A DNA stretch of 31,191 nucleotides from DATKZS01 sp035527835 [NCBI: bacterium] (GTDB lineage: Bacteria; RBG-13-61-14), in contig DATKZS010000209.1 of assembly GCA_035527835.1 (NCBI GenBank), positions 1 to 31,191 of the forward strand. The letters run 5' to 3'. A program made the translations under genes and the position numbers. This document shows, piece by piece, positions 8,234 through 16,712 of this stretch; position 1 is the first letter of the stretch; each line of letters begins with the position of its first letter. Below the pieces are notes generated by a model. It ran no database searches. It had not been told where the DNA came from and saw only the letters and a list, made by a program, of their open reading frames with translations.

Positions 8234-8383
8234 TTTTATTAGCGCAAAGACGCAAAGAACGCAAAGGATGGAGAGGATTTTCCTCAAGCACTGGATCGTT
8301 TTTTATCAAGATGGAACGGTCCGACCGGATGCGATTATTTTGACATTTTTTTGCGTTCTTTGCGTCTTGGCGCTGAAATAAAA
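8234..8383. repeat. ~150-bp palindromic element with GCAAAGACGCAAAG arms
   Basis: The left arm 8234-8267 (TTTTATTAGCGCAAAGACGC and on) is nearly the reverse complement of the right arm 8348-8383 (ending GTCTTGGCGCTGAAATAAAA). The arms enclose about 80 bp of unrelated sequence. The rhythm CAAAGACGCAAAGAACGC resembles CCAAGACGCCAAGAGCGC in the larger element at 25411-25671, so the two may be related families. No gene lies inside. It separates gamma-glutamyltransferase from dciA and could also act as a transcript hairpin. Confidence 0.7.
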
Positions 8384-8404
8384 TTTTTCCGCGTTGACCA
8401 CTGT

Positions 8405-10225
8405 TTAATATCCCATTGGCCGTCCGATGCCGCGGGGGTCGGAGGCCCCTTGCCGGGAGCCGTCGTCGCCGACGATGATGACCTGGGCGTTGGCCGGGGC
8501 GATGTAATTCTTGATGTGATAGCCCATCTGGGTGATGACGAAGCGGGTCCTGGCCGAGAACCGGCCGGGCTCGGCGTAAAGCTCGTCGGGGAGCCACTGG
8601 TGGTGGATGCGCAGCTCGTAGACCGCGGCCTGCGCGTCCATTCCGAAATCAATGACGTTGACGATGACCTGGACCACGGTGGAGATGATGCGGGGCCCGC
8701 CCGGGCTTCCCAGCACCATGAAGAGTTTTCCCTCCTTGAAGAGCATGGTGGGGCTCATGGAGGACAGCGGGGTCTTGCCGGGCGCAATGGCATTGGCCTC
8801 TCCCTGCACCAGGCCGTAGGCGTTGGGCCGGCCGGGGAGGGAGGTGAAGTCATCCATGGTGTTGTTCAAGATCACTCCGGTCCCGCAGGCGACGACCCCG
8901 GACCCGAACAATGTGTTGATGCTCTGAGTCAGGGATACGGCCCCTCCCCTGGCGTCCACCACGGAAAGGTGGGTGGTGTTGCCGCCTTCACCGGGCGCGG
9001 AATCGCCGGGCCTGGCGGCCATGGGCGGGGGGAGGACGCCTCCGCCGGGGACCACCTGGCCGCTGGGAAGGGCCTGGTCCAGGTCAATTTTTTGGCGCAG
9101 CTCCGCCGCGTAATTTTTGGAGACAATGGTATCGAGCGGGACGTCGGCGAAGTCGGGGTCGGCCATGAAATAGGCCCGGTCGGCGAAGGATAGCTTCATG
9201 GCCTCGGCCAGGAGATGGGCGGTATTGGCCGAGTCGGCCCCGTACTTTACGAGCTTAAAGCCTTCCAGGATGTTGAGGGTCTCGATGACGGCGGCGCCGC
9301 CGGAGCTGGGCGGGGGCATGGAGACGATGTCGCAGCCGCGGTAGGACCCGGTGACCGGCTTGAGCCAGCGCACGCGGTACGCGGCGAGATCTTCGCGATC
9401 GAGGATGCCGGCCTTGGCCTTCATGTCCGCGGCGATGGCCTCGGCGACCGGCCCGTGGTAAAAGGCCCCCGGCCCCTGATCCGCTATCGTGCGCAGGGTC
9501 TTGGCGAGGTCGGGCTGTTTGAGCCTCTGGCCCGAGGTGTACGGCCTCCCTCCGTCGAGGAACGCGGCCCTGGCGCATGGGTCCTTCATGAGCAGCGGCA
9601 GGCTGAGGAGGGAACGCTGGTAATAGAGCCGGTCCACGGTGAAGCCGTCGGCGGCGAGCGCGATGGCGGGGGCCATGACCTCATTAAGGGGCATGGTGCC
9701 ATAGCGCTCGAGGGCGGCGGCAAGCCCGGCCACGGTCCCGGGCACGCCCACGGCCAGCGCGCCCTTTGTTGAGAGGCCGGGGACGATCTTGCCGTCCTTG
9801 ATATACATGTCCGCGGAGGCCTTGGCCGGCGCCCGCTCGCGGTAGTCCAGCGCCGTGATGTCGGCGCCGGGCCCCGGATAGATCAGCATGAAGCCGCCGC
9901 CGCCCAGGCCCGAGGAGTACGGCTCGACCACGGAAAGCGCGAACGCCGCGGCCACGGCGGCATCAACGGCATTGCCTCCCTTTTGCAGGATTTGCACTCC
10001 GGCCGCGCTGGCCAGCGGGTGCGCGGACACCACCATGCCGTGCTCGGCGCGGACCGGCGGGGATGCCTTGCCCGGATAGGATGCGCCGGCGGCGGGGCGG
10101 GAAAGCAGGAGGGCGAGGGCGATGAGGCCCACGGCGGCGAGGCGCGGGAACTGGGGTCTAATCTTCGCGCCGGGACGCGGAGCCGGTGCGGGGAAAAAGC
10201 GTTCAGTAGGCGTCTCGGTGATCAT
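8405..10225 (-). CDS. ggt: Gamma-glutamyltransferase (glutathione hydrolase)
   Basis: The enzyme cleaves or transfers the gamma-glutamyl group of glutathione and related peptides outside the cytoplasm. The 606-aa precursor has a hydrophobic N-terminal segment (LAAVGLIALALLLSRPAAGA, 29-48), conserved GGNAVDAAVAAAFALSVVEP (83-102) and SSGLGGGGFML, then the self-cleavage site GGNTTHLSVVD, where Thr 418 becomes the N-terminal nucleophile of the small subunit. GSPGG (507-511) and the terminal DPRG complete the family pattern. Length is typical. The start follows AAGGA at good spacing. It lies 20 bp after the secreted beta-propeller gene and probably ends an operon beginning with the S55 gene at 14284. 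Confidence 0.95.
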   Translation of the reverse strand: MITETPTERFFPAPAPRPGAKIRPQFPRLAAVGLIALALLLSRPAAGASYPGKASPPVRAEHGMVVSAHPLASAAGVQILQKGGNAVDAAVAAAFALSVVEPYSSGLGGGGFMLIYPGPGADITALDYRERAPAKASADMYIKDGKIVPGLSTKGALAVGVPGTVAGLAAALERYGTMPLNEVMAPAIALAADGFTVDRLYYQRSLLSLPLLMKDPCARAAFLDGGRPYTSGQRLKQPDLAKTLRTIADQGPGAFYHGPVAEAIAADMKAKAGILDREDLAAYRVRWLKPVTGSYRGCDIVSMPPPSSGGAAVIETLNILEGFKLVKYGADSANTAHLLAEAMKLSFADRAYFMADPDFADVPLDTIVSKNYAAELRQKIDLDQALPSGQVVPGGGVLPPPMAARPGDSAPGEGGNTTHLSVVDARGGAVSLTQSINTLFGSGVVACGTGVILNNTMDDFTSLPGRPNAYGLVQGEANAIAPGKTPLSSMSPTMLFKEGKLFMVLGSPGGPRIISTVVQVIVNVIDFGMDAQAAVYELRIHHQWLPDELYAEPGRFSARTRFVITQMGYHIKNYIAPANAQVIIVGDDGSRQGASDPRGIGRPMGY

Positions 10226-10245
10226 CGCGCGTCCTTGTCATCATC

Positions 10246-12396
10246 TTATTTTTTCTCGTACTGGACCTGCGCCGCGTTGATGTTGAGGGCGCGGTCCCAG
10301 GCGCGGACGGCCACGAGGTGGAGTCCGGGCGCGAGGTCCGCGGGCAGGTCGAACTTGAATGACTCGGCGGGCGAGTCGAGAATTCCGTCCTCCGGGGCGG
10401 CCGGGATCCAGTTTCCGCCGTCAATTGCGAACTCGATGCCGGAGATGGCGCTCACCGCGTCCACCGCCTTTCCGCTCACCTTGCCGCCGGAGACGGCGAG
10501 CTTCTTAATCAGGGGCGGGCGGTTATCAAGGAGGAAGCGGTCGGAGACTCCCGCGGCCGTGATGGCCTCATCGGGCGGATTTACGGGGGCGTCGGTGGCG
10601 ACGACCTTGATCCGGTACCAGCCGTCGGGCAGGGACTCGGTTTCCCAATCGTATTTGGTCTTGGTGATGGGGCCGTCGGTCTTGATGGGGATCCACTGGT
10701 CGGTCTTCTCGGGGGAGAAGGAGAGGGTGTACTCGAGGTCGTCCTTGTCGGGATTGGTGACTTTCCAGGCGATCTTGCGTATGGTCTGGTGCGGTCCGGG
10801 ATCGGAATCGCCGGCCCCGTTTTTCCCGGGCTGGCGCACGGAGGGCCGGGTCGCGTTTTTGTCGCCGTCCTGGTCGGCGGAGTCCACGACCACCTTGTCC
10901 ACGTAGTGGGGCTGGTTGTAAACCCGATAAGGTATGGAAATGCCGGTGAGCGATGCGCGCGAGCCGCCCGGCCACTCGACCATGACCTGTAAATACCTGG
11001 CGTCGGGGCTTCTGACGGGCGCGGGTTTTCCGGGGCCCACGGCCTGCCAGTCGGACCAGCCGCGGTCAGGGTCCTTGATGTTGCCGGAGCGGGTGGATAA
11101 GCGGACGCTGCCGTCGGCGGTCCACTCGATTGCGCCCCAGCGGGCGGGGAAGCCGGCGTCGAGGACGTCGGTGGTGTAGTTGATTTTATGCTGGCCGCGC
11201 TTGACCACGGTGGCCACGGCGGCGGGCGATCCGGTCCCGATGCGGGAGAGGCCCTTGTCATCGGCGAGCAGGGACAGGGCCTGGGCCTCATGCAGATCAA
11301 AGGCGATGGCATAGTCGGTGGAGTCGGGCCGGAGCCGGTAGACCTTGCCTTCCTGGTCGGTGGCCACGTAGACGTCGGGCCCGGCGGCGACCATGTCCAC
11401 GGCGGCGCGGTTGGGGAGCTTGACCAGCTCGCGGGCGCCCCCGGCCGCGGTCAGGGCGTAGACGGTCCCGGTGACCTTGCCCCCGGCGCGGGGAGCGGGA
11501 CCTCGCGGCAATATGGCAACGGCGGGTTCCTTCTTGTCCTTGTCCCCGGAATCGGGATCGCCGTCCTTGTCCTCGTCTTCTTCCTTGTCGGTCCGGGGCC
11601 GGCCCCAGGCCGCGCCGGACGGGCCGGTGGAGGGTCTGGCCCCGGCCTCGTCATTGACCGCGGCCAACAAGACGCCGGTCTTCAAGTCTCCGGCCCAGAC
11701 CAGGCGGCGGACCTCCTTTTCGTCAAAGTCATGCGCCACGCGGTATTTGCCGTCCGCGCCGATCTCCAGGACCAGGCCTTCGCCCGCGGTCCCGGCGTAG
11801 AGCTTGCCGTTGCCGGCGCGGGTGAGGCACATCACGTGCTGCTCTGCGGTCTCGATCACGCTCTTCACCTTGCCGTCGGGCCCGAGCCGGACGATCTTGC
11901 CGCGGGGCCCGGTGGCCGCGATGATGTCAGGGCCGTCGAAAATAAAATCCCAGACGTATTCCTCGCCGGCCTCGGCCAGCTTCTCGACCTGGTTTTGTTT
12001 GGTGAGCCGATAGATCACTCCGCCGGGAATGGCCGAGAAGACCGCGCGTCCCTCGCGGTCCATCCGGATTCTGGTGATGGCGACCTGTCCCACCTGCGCG
12101 ATCTGCTTGACGCGGCCCCCGGCCTGCAAAAAGAGCTTGCCGCTGTTGCCGGTGCCTAAGTAGACCCCGCCCCCGCCGGCGGCCATGGTCCAGATTCCAT
12201 CCGCTCCCACGGTCGCGCTGTCCAGCACCATCACCGGCTTCAGCTCGCCGGCGGAACCGATCTCCACGCCCGAGGCCTTTCCCTTGCTCCACTGGTCAAA
12301 GCTCTGGACCTGCCAGCGCTCGGTCTCCGCGCTTCGCGCAACCGGCGCCGCCAGCAGCGCCATCACCACCGCCGCGATTTGCATCCGCGATTTCAT
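10246..12396 (-). CDS. Secreted beta-propeller protein with C-terminal beta-sandwich domains
   Basis: The 716-aa product has a signal peptide (MKSRMQIAAVVMALLAAPVARSA). Residues 50-250 contain repeated blade-like strands (GIWTMAAGGGGVYLGTGNSG, GGVIYRLTK, GKLYAGTAGEGLVLEIG), typical of WD40/NHL/PQQ-like propellers. A very acidic linker at 266-291 (rich in Asp, Glu and Lys) splits the propeller; blades resume at 310-400 (GTVYALTAAGG, DVYVATDQEGKVYRL). Residues 400-500 look like a sugar- or ligand-binding beta domain, and 540-716 like fibronectin/Ig-like sandwiches (WYRIKVVATD, GLHLVAVRAWDRALN). No catalytic motif is visible. Family is not recognised beyond this. It sits 67 bp after the S55 gene and 20 bp before ggt, suggesting an envelope or extracellular role with them. 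Confidence 0.8.
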   Translation of the reverse strand: MKSRMQIAAVVMALLAAPVARSAETERWQVQSFDQWSKGKASGVEIGSAGELKPVMVLDSATVGADGIWTMAAGGGGVYLGTGNSGKLFLQAGGRVKQIAQVGQVAITRIRMDREGRAVFSAIPGGVIYRLTKQNQVEKLAEAGEEYVWDFIFDGPDIIAATGPRGKIVRLGPDGKVKSVIETAEQHVMCLTRAGNGKLYAGTAGEGLVLEIGADGKYRVAHDFDEKEVRRLVWAGDLKTGVLLAAVNDEAGARPSTGPSGAAWGRPRTDKEEDEDKDGDPDSGDKDKKEPAVAILPRGPAPRAGGKVTGTVYALTAAGGARELVKLPNRAAVDMVAAGPDVYVATDQEGKVYRLRPDSTDYAIAFDLHEAQALSLLADDKGLSRIGTGSPAAVATVVKRGQHKINYTTDVLDAGFPARWGAIEWTADGSVRLSTRSGNIKDPDRGWSDWQAVGPGKPAPVRSPDARYLQVMVEWPGGSRASLTGISIPYRVYNQPHYVDKVVVDSADQDGDKNATRPSVRQPGKNGAGDSDPGPHQTIRKIAWKVTNPDKDDLEYTLSFSPEKTDQWIPIKTDGPITKTKYDWETESLPDGWYRIKVVATDAPVNPPDEAITAAGVSDRFLLDNRPPLIKKLAVSGGKVSGKAVDAVSAISGIEFAIDGGNWIPAAPEDGILDSPAESFKFDLPADLAPGLHLVAVRAWDRALNINAAQVQYEKK

Positions 12397-12463
12397 TGCC
12401 GAGTTGCTCCTTCAATCCGATGCGGCGCGCGGCGGGGCCGGTCCCCGCGGCGGCCGGTATCCG

Positions 12464-14284
12464 TCATTTGCCCGCGCGGGCCGAGTTCACCTTGAGCAGC
12501 AGCCGCTGCGCGCCCACGATGACGTAGGGGGTCTTTTGGGTGAGGATCCTGAGCTCCGGCGTGCTTTCGGTGTCCATGGCGTTCCTGGGCTGGAGCATGG
12601 AGCTGACCGAGGGCGGGAGGCTGTGCAGCCGGTTTCCCTTCACGTCAACGCCCATGCCGGGGACCTGATAGGCCAGCACCAGCGAATCCGCCGGATACAC
12701 CGCCCCCATGAACTCGATCATCCCGGCAACGTCCCGCGGAAACGCCGCGTCCGGCGCCGCGTTGTCGCCGCCGGTGATCTTGAGCACGAGCTGCTTCATG
12801 TCGTCGTCCGGGACCGCGACCCGGAATTTATACACCACCGGCTCGCCCCCGTACGGCCGAAGCGATACCCCGACCTCGACCGTCTGGCCCGGCTCGGCCT
12901 CGTCGGTGTCCGCCCAGGCGTTCTCGATGGATGCCACCTTGAGCTGGTCGGTCACCTCGAGGTCCACGTCCGCGGCCTCGATATGGATTTCCTCGAACGG
13001 GTTGCGGGTGAAGAAGAGGACGGGGTCCATGATGCCCATGGTGAAGTTGTTGCGCATGACGGCGTACACGTCCTCGTACTCCACGTCGCCGTAGCCGGTG
13101 AGCTTGAGGCGGGTGCGGGCGCGGACGGTGGCGGGATCCATGGCCGGGGCCGCTGACCTGATGACCTCCATCAGGCCGATGCGGATGAGCAGCGGGGTCA
13201 GGAAGGGGTCGCGGGCCAGGCTCAGGTTATAGGTGTCGTCGAGCCCGGTGGCCTCGCGCCGGACCCGGACCTTCATGGGCACGGTGTCGGGCTGTTTTCC
13301 GAGCACGCCGCTGATGGCGGCCTGGTTGTCGGCGGTGAGCTCGCCCACCACGGCGCCGGGCGCGCCCAGCTTGAAGGACTCGTCCTGAAGATGGACCACG
13401 GTCAGGATGTCGGCGGAGACCAGGGGCATGGAGATCATGCCTCCCTGTAAAAAGGGATGGCCGAAGGCGGCGACCTTGTTGCCCTCCCGCCAGGTGAGCG
13501 TGCCGATGGCGGTAAGGGACAGGTCGCCGGTGATCATGGCGGCGCCGATGGCCGACCCCGGGACCATGGAGTCCGCCAAGGCCATATCGAGCTGGTCGGA
13601 GGCCACGCCGCCGCCCGCCATCGGGACCAGGTTGTAAGGCATGAGCTCTTGGCCCAGCATCTTGAGTCCCTGCGGGGAAAAGCCGGAGGCCAGCACGGGA
13701 GTGGTGATGGCGGCCATCCGGGTCCCGCGATGGGCCGCGGCGCCGGCCAGGGGAGTTGATTGGTCCTCCTGGAGCAGTTGGGCCCACGGCCGCTGCTGGT
13801 GGCCGGCCAGCGGCCCCGGCCCGGACGCGGCCACCCTCATGGCCGGCTGGTTGGCCGCCCGGATCATGTACTTGACCGGCGTCACCCCGGCCAGCGGGTC
13901 CTGGGAAAAGTACCAGCCATAGGCGATGGCGCCGGCAAGCCGGTCATTGATATACACGGGAGAGCCGCTCATCCCGGCCACGATCATGGTCTTTTCCAGG
14001 TTCTGGCCCGAGCAGCGGACGATAATCAGGTCCTGCCGGGGCAGCGCGTTCTTGAGCACATCTATCACCTCGACCTCGAAGCGGCCGAGCTCGCGGCCCT
14101 TGAACACCGACAGACCGTAGCCCTTCATGCCCGGCTTGATCTCACTCGGGTCAATCGTCCCCGGATAGGTGTCGCCGCCCGCGAGCCGGGCCGGGCCGAG
14201 GCCCAATACCAGCAGGGCCAGCACAAGAAGCGCCGGCGCGTAACCGCAAGCGGCCCTCGCGCCGGCCGATTTCTTAGGTTTCAT
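12464..14284 (-). CDS. SpoIVB-type peptidase S55 domain protein, exported
   Basis: This 606-aa protein has an N-terminal hydrophobic signal or anchor (about 15-35). IKPGMKGYGLSVFKG leads to the serine motif IVAGMSGSPVYINDRLAG (101-118), with Ser 106 equivalent to the catalytic Ser of sporulation protease SpoIVB, followed by YFSQDPLAGVTP. A second block, ITGDLSLTAIGTLTWREGNK then AAFGHPF, carries the candidate catalytic His 276. In SpoIVB, as I recall it, the His block comes before the Ser block, so the order here is reversed. The C-terminal 250 residues are beta-rich and unassigned. A promoter lies at 14325-14353 and GGAGA precedes the ATG. It is the first gene of a likely operon with the propeller and ggt. 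Whether it cleaves proteins is unproven. Confidence 0.85.
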   Translation of the reverse strand: MKPKKSAGARAACGYAPALLVLALLVLGLGPARLAGGDTYPGTIDPSEIKPGMKGYGLSVFKGRELGRFEVEVIDVLKNALPRQDLIIVRCSGQNLEKTMIVAGMSGSPVYINDRLAGAIAYGWYFSQDPLAGVTPVKYMIRAANQPAMRVAASGPGPLAGHQQRPWAQLLQEDQSTPLAGAAAHRGTRMAAITTPVLASGFSPQGLKMLGQELMPYNLVPMAGGGVASDQLDMALADSMVPGSAIGAAMITGDLSLTAIGTLTWREGNKVAAFGHPFLQGGMISMPLVSADILTVVHLQDESFKLGAPGAVVGELTADNQAAISGVLGKQPDTVPMKVRVRREATGLDDTYNLSLARDPFLTPLLIRIGLMEVIRSAAPAMDPATVRARTRLKLTGYGDVEYEDVYAVMRNNFTMGIMDPVLFFTRNPFEEIHIEAADVDLEVTDQLKVASIENAWADTDEAEPGQTVEVGVSLRPYGGEPVVYKFRVAVPDDDMKQLVLKITGGDNAAPDAAFPRDVAGMIEFMGAVYPADSLVLAYQVPGMGVDVKGNRLHSLPPSVSSMLQPRNAMDTESTPELRILTQKTPYVIVGAQRLLLKVNSARAGK

Positions 14285-14324
14285 TATTTGATCTCTCCGC
14301 GCAATGATCTCAAGTTACCACCAG

Positions 14325-14353
14325 ATGATACCCCGATTCCGCCTAAATATAAA
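14325..14353 (-). promoter_or_regulatory. Sigma70-like promoter for the S55-propeller-ggt operon
   Basis: On the minus strand TTTATA (14353-14348) and TATCAT (14330-14325) are exactly 17 bp apart. Transcription would start near 14318, with a ~34-nt leader holding GGAGA. Confidence 0.55.
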
Positions 14354-14434
14354 CCCCCGGAAAATGCCGTAGCCTTTCACCACGAGCATTAGTTAGAGGC
14401 CGCCGGGCCGGAACGGTTTCCGGCGCCCGGGTCA

Positions 14435-14463
14435 TTGACAGGCCGTCCGGTATTATCTATAGT
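14435..14463 (+). promoter_or_regulatory. Strong sigma70-like promoter for the GPH symporter
   Basis: A perfect TTGACA (14435-14440), a 17-bp spacer and TATAGT (14458-14463) precede the transporter gene. Start of transcription would be near 14470. It is divergent from the S55 promoter 80 bp away. Confidence 0.75.
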
Positions 14464-14500
14464 GATGCGGATTGGGAGCGGGGCCTGAGCCCGAAAAGAC

Positions 14501-15856
14501 ATGGTTAATACCGGAGAACAGAAAAAGGCCGGAGATTTGACGCTGGGGCAGACCTTTGCCTATGCCGCGGGCGTCATCCCGGCCTCTTACAGCCCGGCTT
14601 TGATCGTGGGCTGGCTCATGTACTTCTATTACCCGGGCGAGGGCAAGGGCACGATCTACATGGGCCTGGGCGCGTTCGTGGTGGTGCAGTTCATCGGGCG
14701 GCTGATGGACAGCGTGTCGGACCCGCTGGTCGGCTACTTCAGCGACCAGACGCGGTCGCGGTGGGGCCGGCGCATTCCCTACATCATCTTCGGCACGCCC
14801 TTCGTTGCGCTCACCATGGCGCTGATGTGGTACCCGCTCACCGACCATCCCTCCATGGCCAACAACCTGTGGCTGGCCGGAAACCTCCTCGTCTTCTGGC
14901 TGGCCTATACCGTCGTGGTCGCGCCGCACCTGTCGCTCCTGCCCGAGATCGCGCCCGGAACCAAGGAGCGCAACAAGGTGGGCGGCTGGCTCGGCGTGGG
15001 CGACGTGATCGGGATGCTGCTCGGCGCCGCCGTCTTCGGCATGGTGATCGGCGCGGTGGGCAAGATGCCGGACGGCCTGCATCTCGGACCGCTGCATTTC
15101 CCGGACGGGTTCAAGTTCGTGGGCGTGGTGTCCGCGGCCGGCATCCTCGTCCTTTTCTATCTGACCTGGTGGTTCATCCGCGAAAAGCCGCACGACGCCA
15201 GCAAGGAGGTCCAGTTCAATTTCTACCGGGCGGTGCGCGAGACCCTCAAGAACCCGACCTACCCGCACTACCTGGTGATGATCGCGCTCCTGCGCATGTT
15301 GGTGGACCTCATCTTCGTGCTGCTGCCTTATTACGTGACCAGACGGCTCCACCTGGGCGAGGGCTTTGCCGGCGCGCTTTCCGGGGCGATCATCGTGGGC
15401 GCGGTCATCTTTTTCCCGCTGGTGATCTGGGGCGCGAACCGCTACGGCAAGAAGCGGGTGTTTTCTCTGGGCCTATTGACATTTTCCTGTTTCATCCCGC
15501 TCTGCATCGCGGTCCCGTTCCTTCCGCTCGCGGGGGACACCGCCAGGATGGCCGCGGCCGTCGGCGTGTTCGCCCTGCTGGCGCCGGGGGCGGCGGCGTT
15601 CATCGTGCTGCAGCGGGTGATCATCACGGACATCATGGACTTTGACGAGAAGATCACGGGCTATCGGCGGGAGGCCATGTATAACGGGATCGAGGGCCTG
15701 ATCACCAAGTTCGCGGCGGGGGTCGCGCCCATGATCGCGGCGCTCAACTTCGCGCTGTTTCGCATGGATACGGGGATCCTCACGGCGTTTGCCATGGATG
15801 CGCTGATCACCCTTTGCGCGTACCTGATCTTCAGGCCGTATCCGATCGAGAAATGA
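14501..15856 (+). CDS. GPH-family sugar:cation symporter (MFS superfamily)
   Basis: This 451-aa integral membrane protein probably imports a glycoside, pentoside or hexuronide together with Na+ or H+. It has about twelve hydrophobic segments; the family signature DPLVGYFSDQTRSRWGRRIP occurs near 75-95 in the cytoplasmic loop after helix 2. KNPTYPHYLVMIALLRMLVDL marks the central loop and helix 7. The start at 14501 lacks a strong Shine-Dalgarno (GGGAGCGGGG is 20 bases upstream), but begins right before the conserved DLTLGQTFAYAAG. It has its own strong promoter and overlaps the next gene by four bases (ATGA). With the GH29 and GH3 enzymes elsewhere in the window it suggests sugar scavenging; the true substrate cannot be read. 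Confidence 0.9.
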   Translation: MVNTGEQKKAGDLTLGQTFAYAAGVIPASYSPALIVGWLMYFYYPGEGKGTIYMGLGAFVVVQFIGRLMDSVSDPLVGYFSDQTRSRWGRRIPYIIFGTPFVALTMALMWYPLTDHPSMANNLWLAGNLLVFWLAYTVVVAPHLSLLPEIAPGTKERNKVGGWLGVGDVIGMLLGAAVFGMVIGAVGKMPDGLHLGPLHFPDGFKFVGVVSAAGILVLFYLTWWFIREKPHDASKEVQFNFYRAVRETLKNPTYPHYLVMIALLRMLVDLIFVLLPYYVTRRLHLGEGFAGALSGAIIVGAVIFFPLVIWGANRYGKKRVFSLGLLTFSCFIPLCIAVPFLPLAGDTARMAAAVGVFALLAPGAAAFIVLQRVIITDIMDFDEKITGYRREAMYNGIEGLITKFAAGVAPMIAALNFALFRMDTGILTAFAMDALITLCAYLIFRPYPIEK

Positions 15857-16602
15857 CCATGACTATCGGAAAATATTGCCAGCTCTGCGGCGAGCGCAAG
15901 AAGAAAAACGAGGTCATCGCCGAGGCCCACGGCGTGGTGGTGACCGCGCCGTGCCTGATGAACAAGGTGTTCGCCGACCCGCCGGAAAAACCCGAGGCCG
16001 TGCGGGCGATGGCCCGGTACTGCGCGGTGTGCGGAGCACGGCAGCCGGCGCCGCTGCCGGACCACTGCGGGGCCTGCGGGTCCGTGCTCACCCCGGAGGC
16101 CGCGGCCCGGGACCTCGCCGCCGCCGGCGAGACCGCGCGCCTTATCCCCCGCCTCGCCGCCTTCCTCATAGACCTCGCCGTCATCGCCGCCCTGATCGTG
16201 CTCGCGGTCCATGCGATCAATCTGATCGCGCCCGCGGCGCCGTCCCCCGGCCTGGCCGCGCCGGGCCAGGAGGTCGAGGGCGCCAGCGTCTACACGCTCC
16301 TTAAATACGTGAGCGCCCTGCTCATCTTCATCTTCTATCACGCCGCGTTCGCTTCCCTGCTCGGGGCGACCCCCGGCAAGAAGGCGCTCGGCCTCCGGGT
16401 GGTCCTCAAAAACGGCGCCCCCCGCGTTGACTTCATGCGCGCGCTCGTGCGCGGCGCGCTCTATCCGTTCACCATTTACGTGGTCCCCATCGGCTTTTTG
16501 CCGCTGATCTTCCAGGAGCCGCCGTCGCGCTGGCTCGAGCTCATCGAGCAGGACGCCATGTTCCACAATTCGCTCACCGACACCACGGTGGTGAAGATTT
16601 AA
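15853..16602 (+). CDS. RDD-family membrane protein with N-terminal zinc-ribbon-like cysteines
   Basis: The 249-aa protein begins at an ATGA overlap with the symporter, so the two are translationally coupled. The N-terminal 80 residues are soluble with three CxxC pairs (Cys 9/12, 57/60, 72/75), consistent with one or two small metal-binding ribbons. The RDD domain follows: RLIPRLAAFLIDLAVIAALI (97-116), then LLIFIFYHAAFASLLGATPG and KKALGLRVVLKNG, and a third membrane segment near the C-terminus. RDD proteins have been linked to ion or osmolyte movement, but function here is unknown. A tight link with a cation-coupled symporter makes a transport-related role plausible. Confidence 0.8.
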   Translation: MTMTIGKYCQLCGERKKKNEVIAEAHGVVVTAPCLMNKVFADPPEKPEAVRAMARYCAVCGARQPAPLPDHCGACGSVLTPEAAARDLAAAGETARLIPRLAAFLIDLAVIAALIVLAVHAINLIAPAAPSPGLAAPGQEVEGASVYTLLKYVSALLIFIFYHAAFASLLGATPGKKALGLRVVLKNGAPRVDFMRALVRGALYPFTIYVVPIGFLPLIFQEPPSRWLELIEQDAMFHNSLTDTTVVKI

Positions 16603-16629
16603 CTCTCCCCCTCCATCTGCTAATATATC

Positions 16630-16689
16630 GGTGGGCGCGACACTCCTGTTGCGCCGGGACGATGGCCCGACAGGAGTGTCGGGCCCACC
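16630..16689. repeat. Long inverted repeat (20-bp arms)
   Basis: GGTGGGCGCGACACTCCTGT at 16630-16649 pairs with ACAGGAGTGTCGGGCCCACC at 16670-16689, 19 of 20 positions, around a 20-nt loop. It lies between the RDD and fabH genes, both on the plus strand. It could stop or process the upstream transcript, but without a U-run it looks more like a dispersed palindromic repeat. Confidence 0.65.
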
Positions 16690-16712
16690 ATTTAAAGAAG
16701 GGATTTAACACC

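Noticed and set aside
8351-9193. Plus-strand frames opposite the gamma-glutamyltransferase gene
   Set aside because: Gly/His-rich antisense shadows; the catalytic motifs are on the minus strand.
14285-14500. Riboswitch ahead of the GPH symporter
   Set aside because: The gap is accounted for by two divergent promoters and the leader from 14470 is only about 30 nt.
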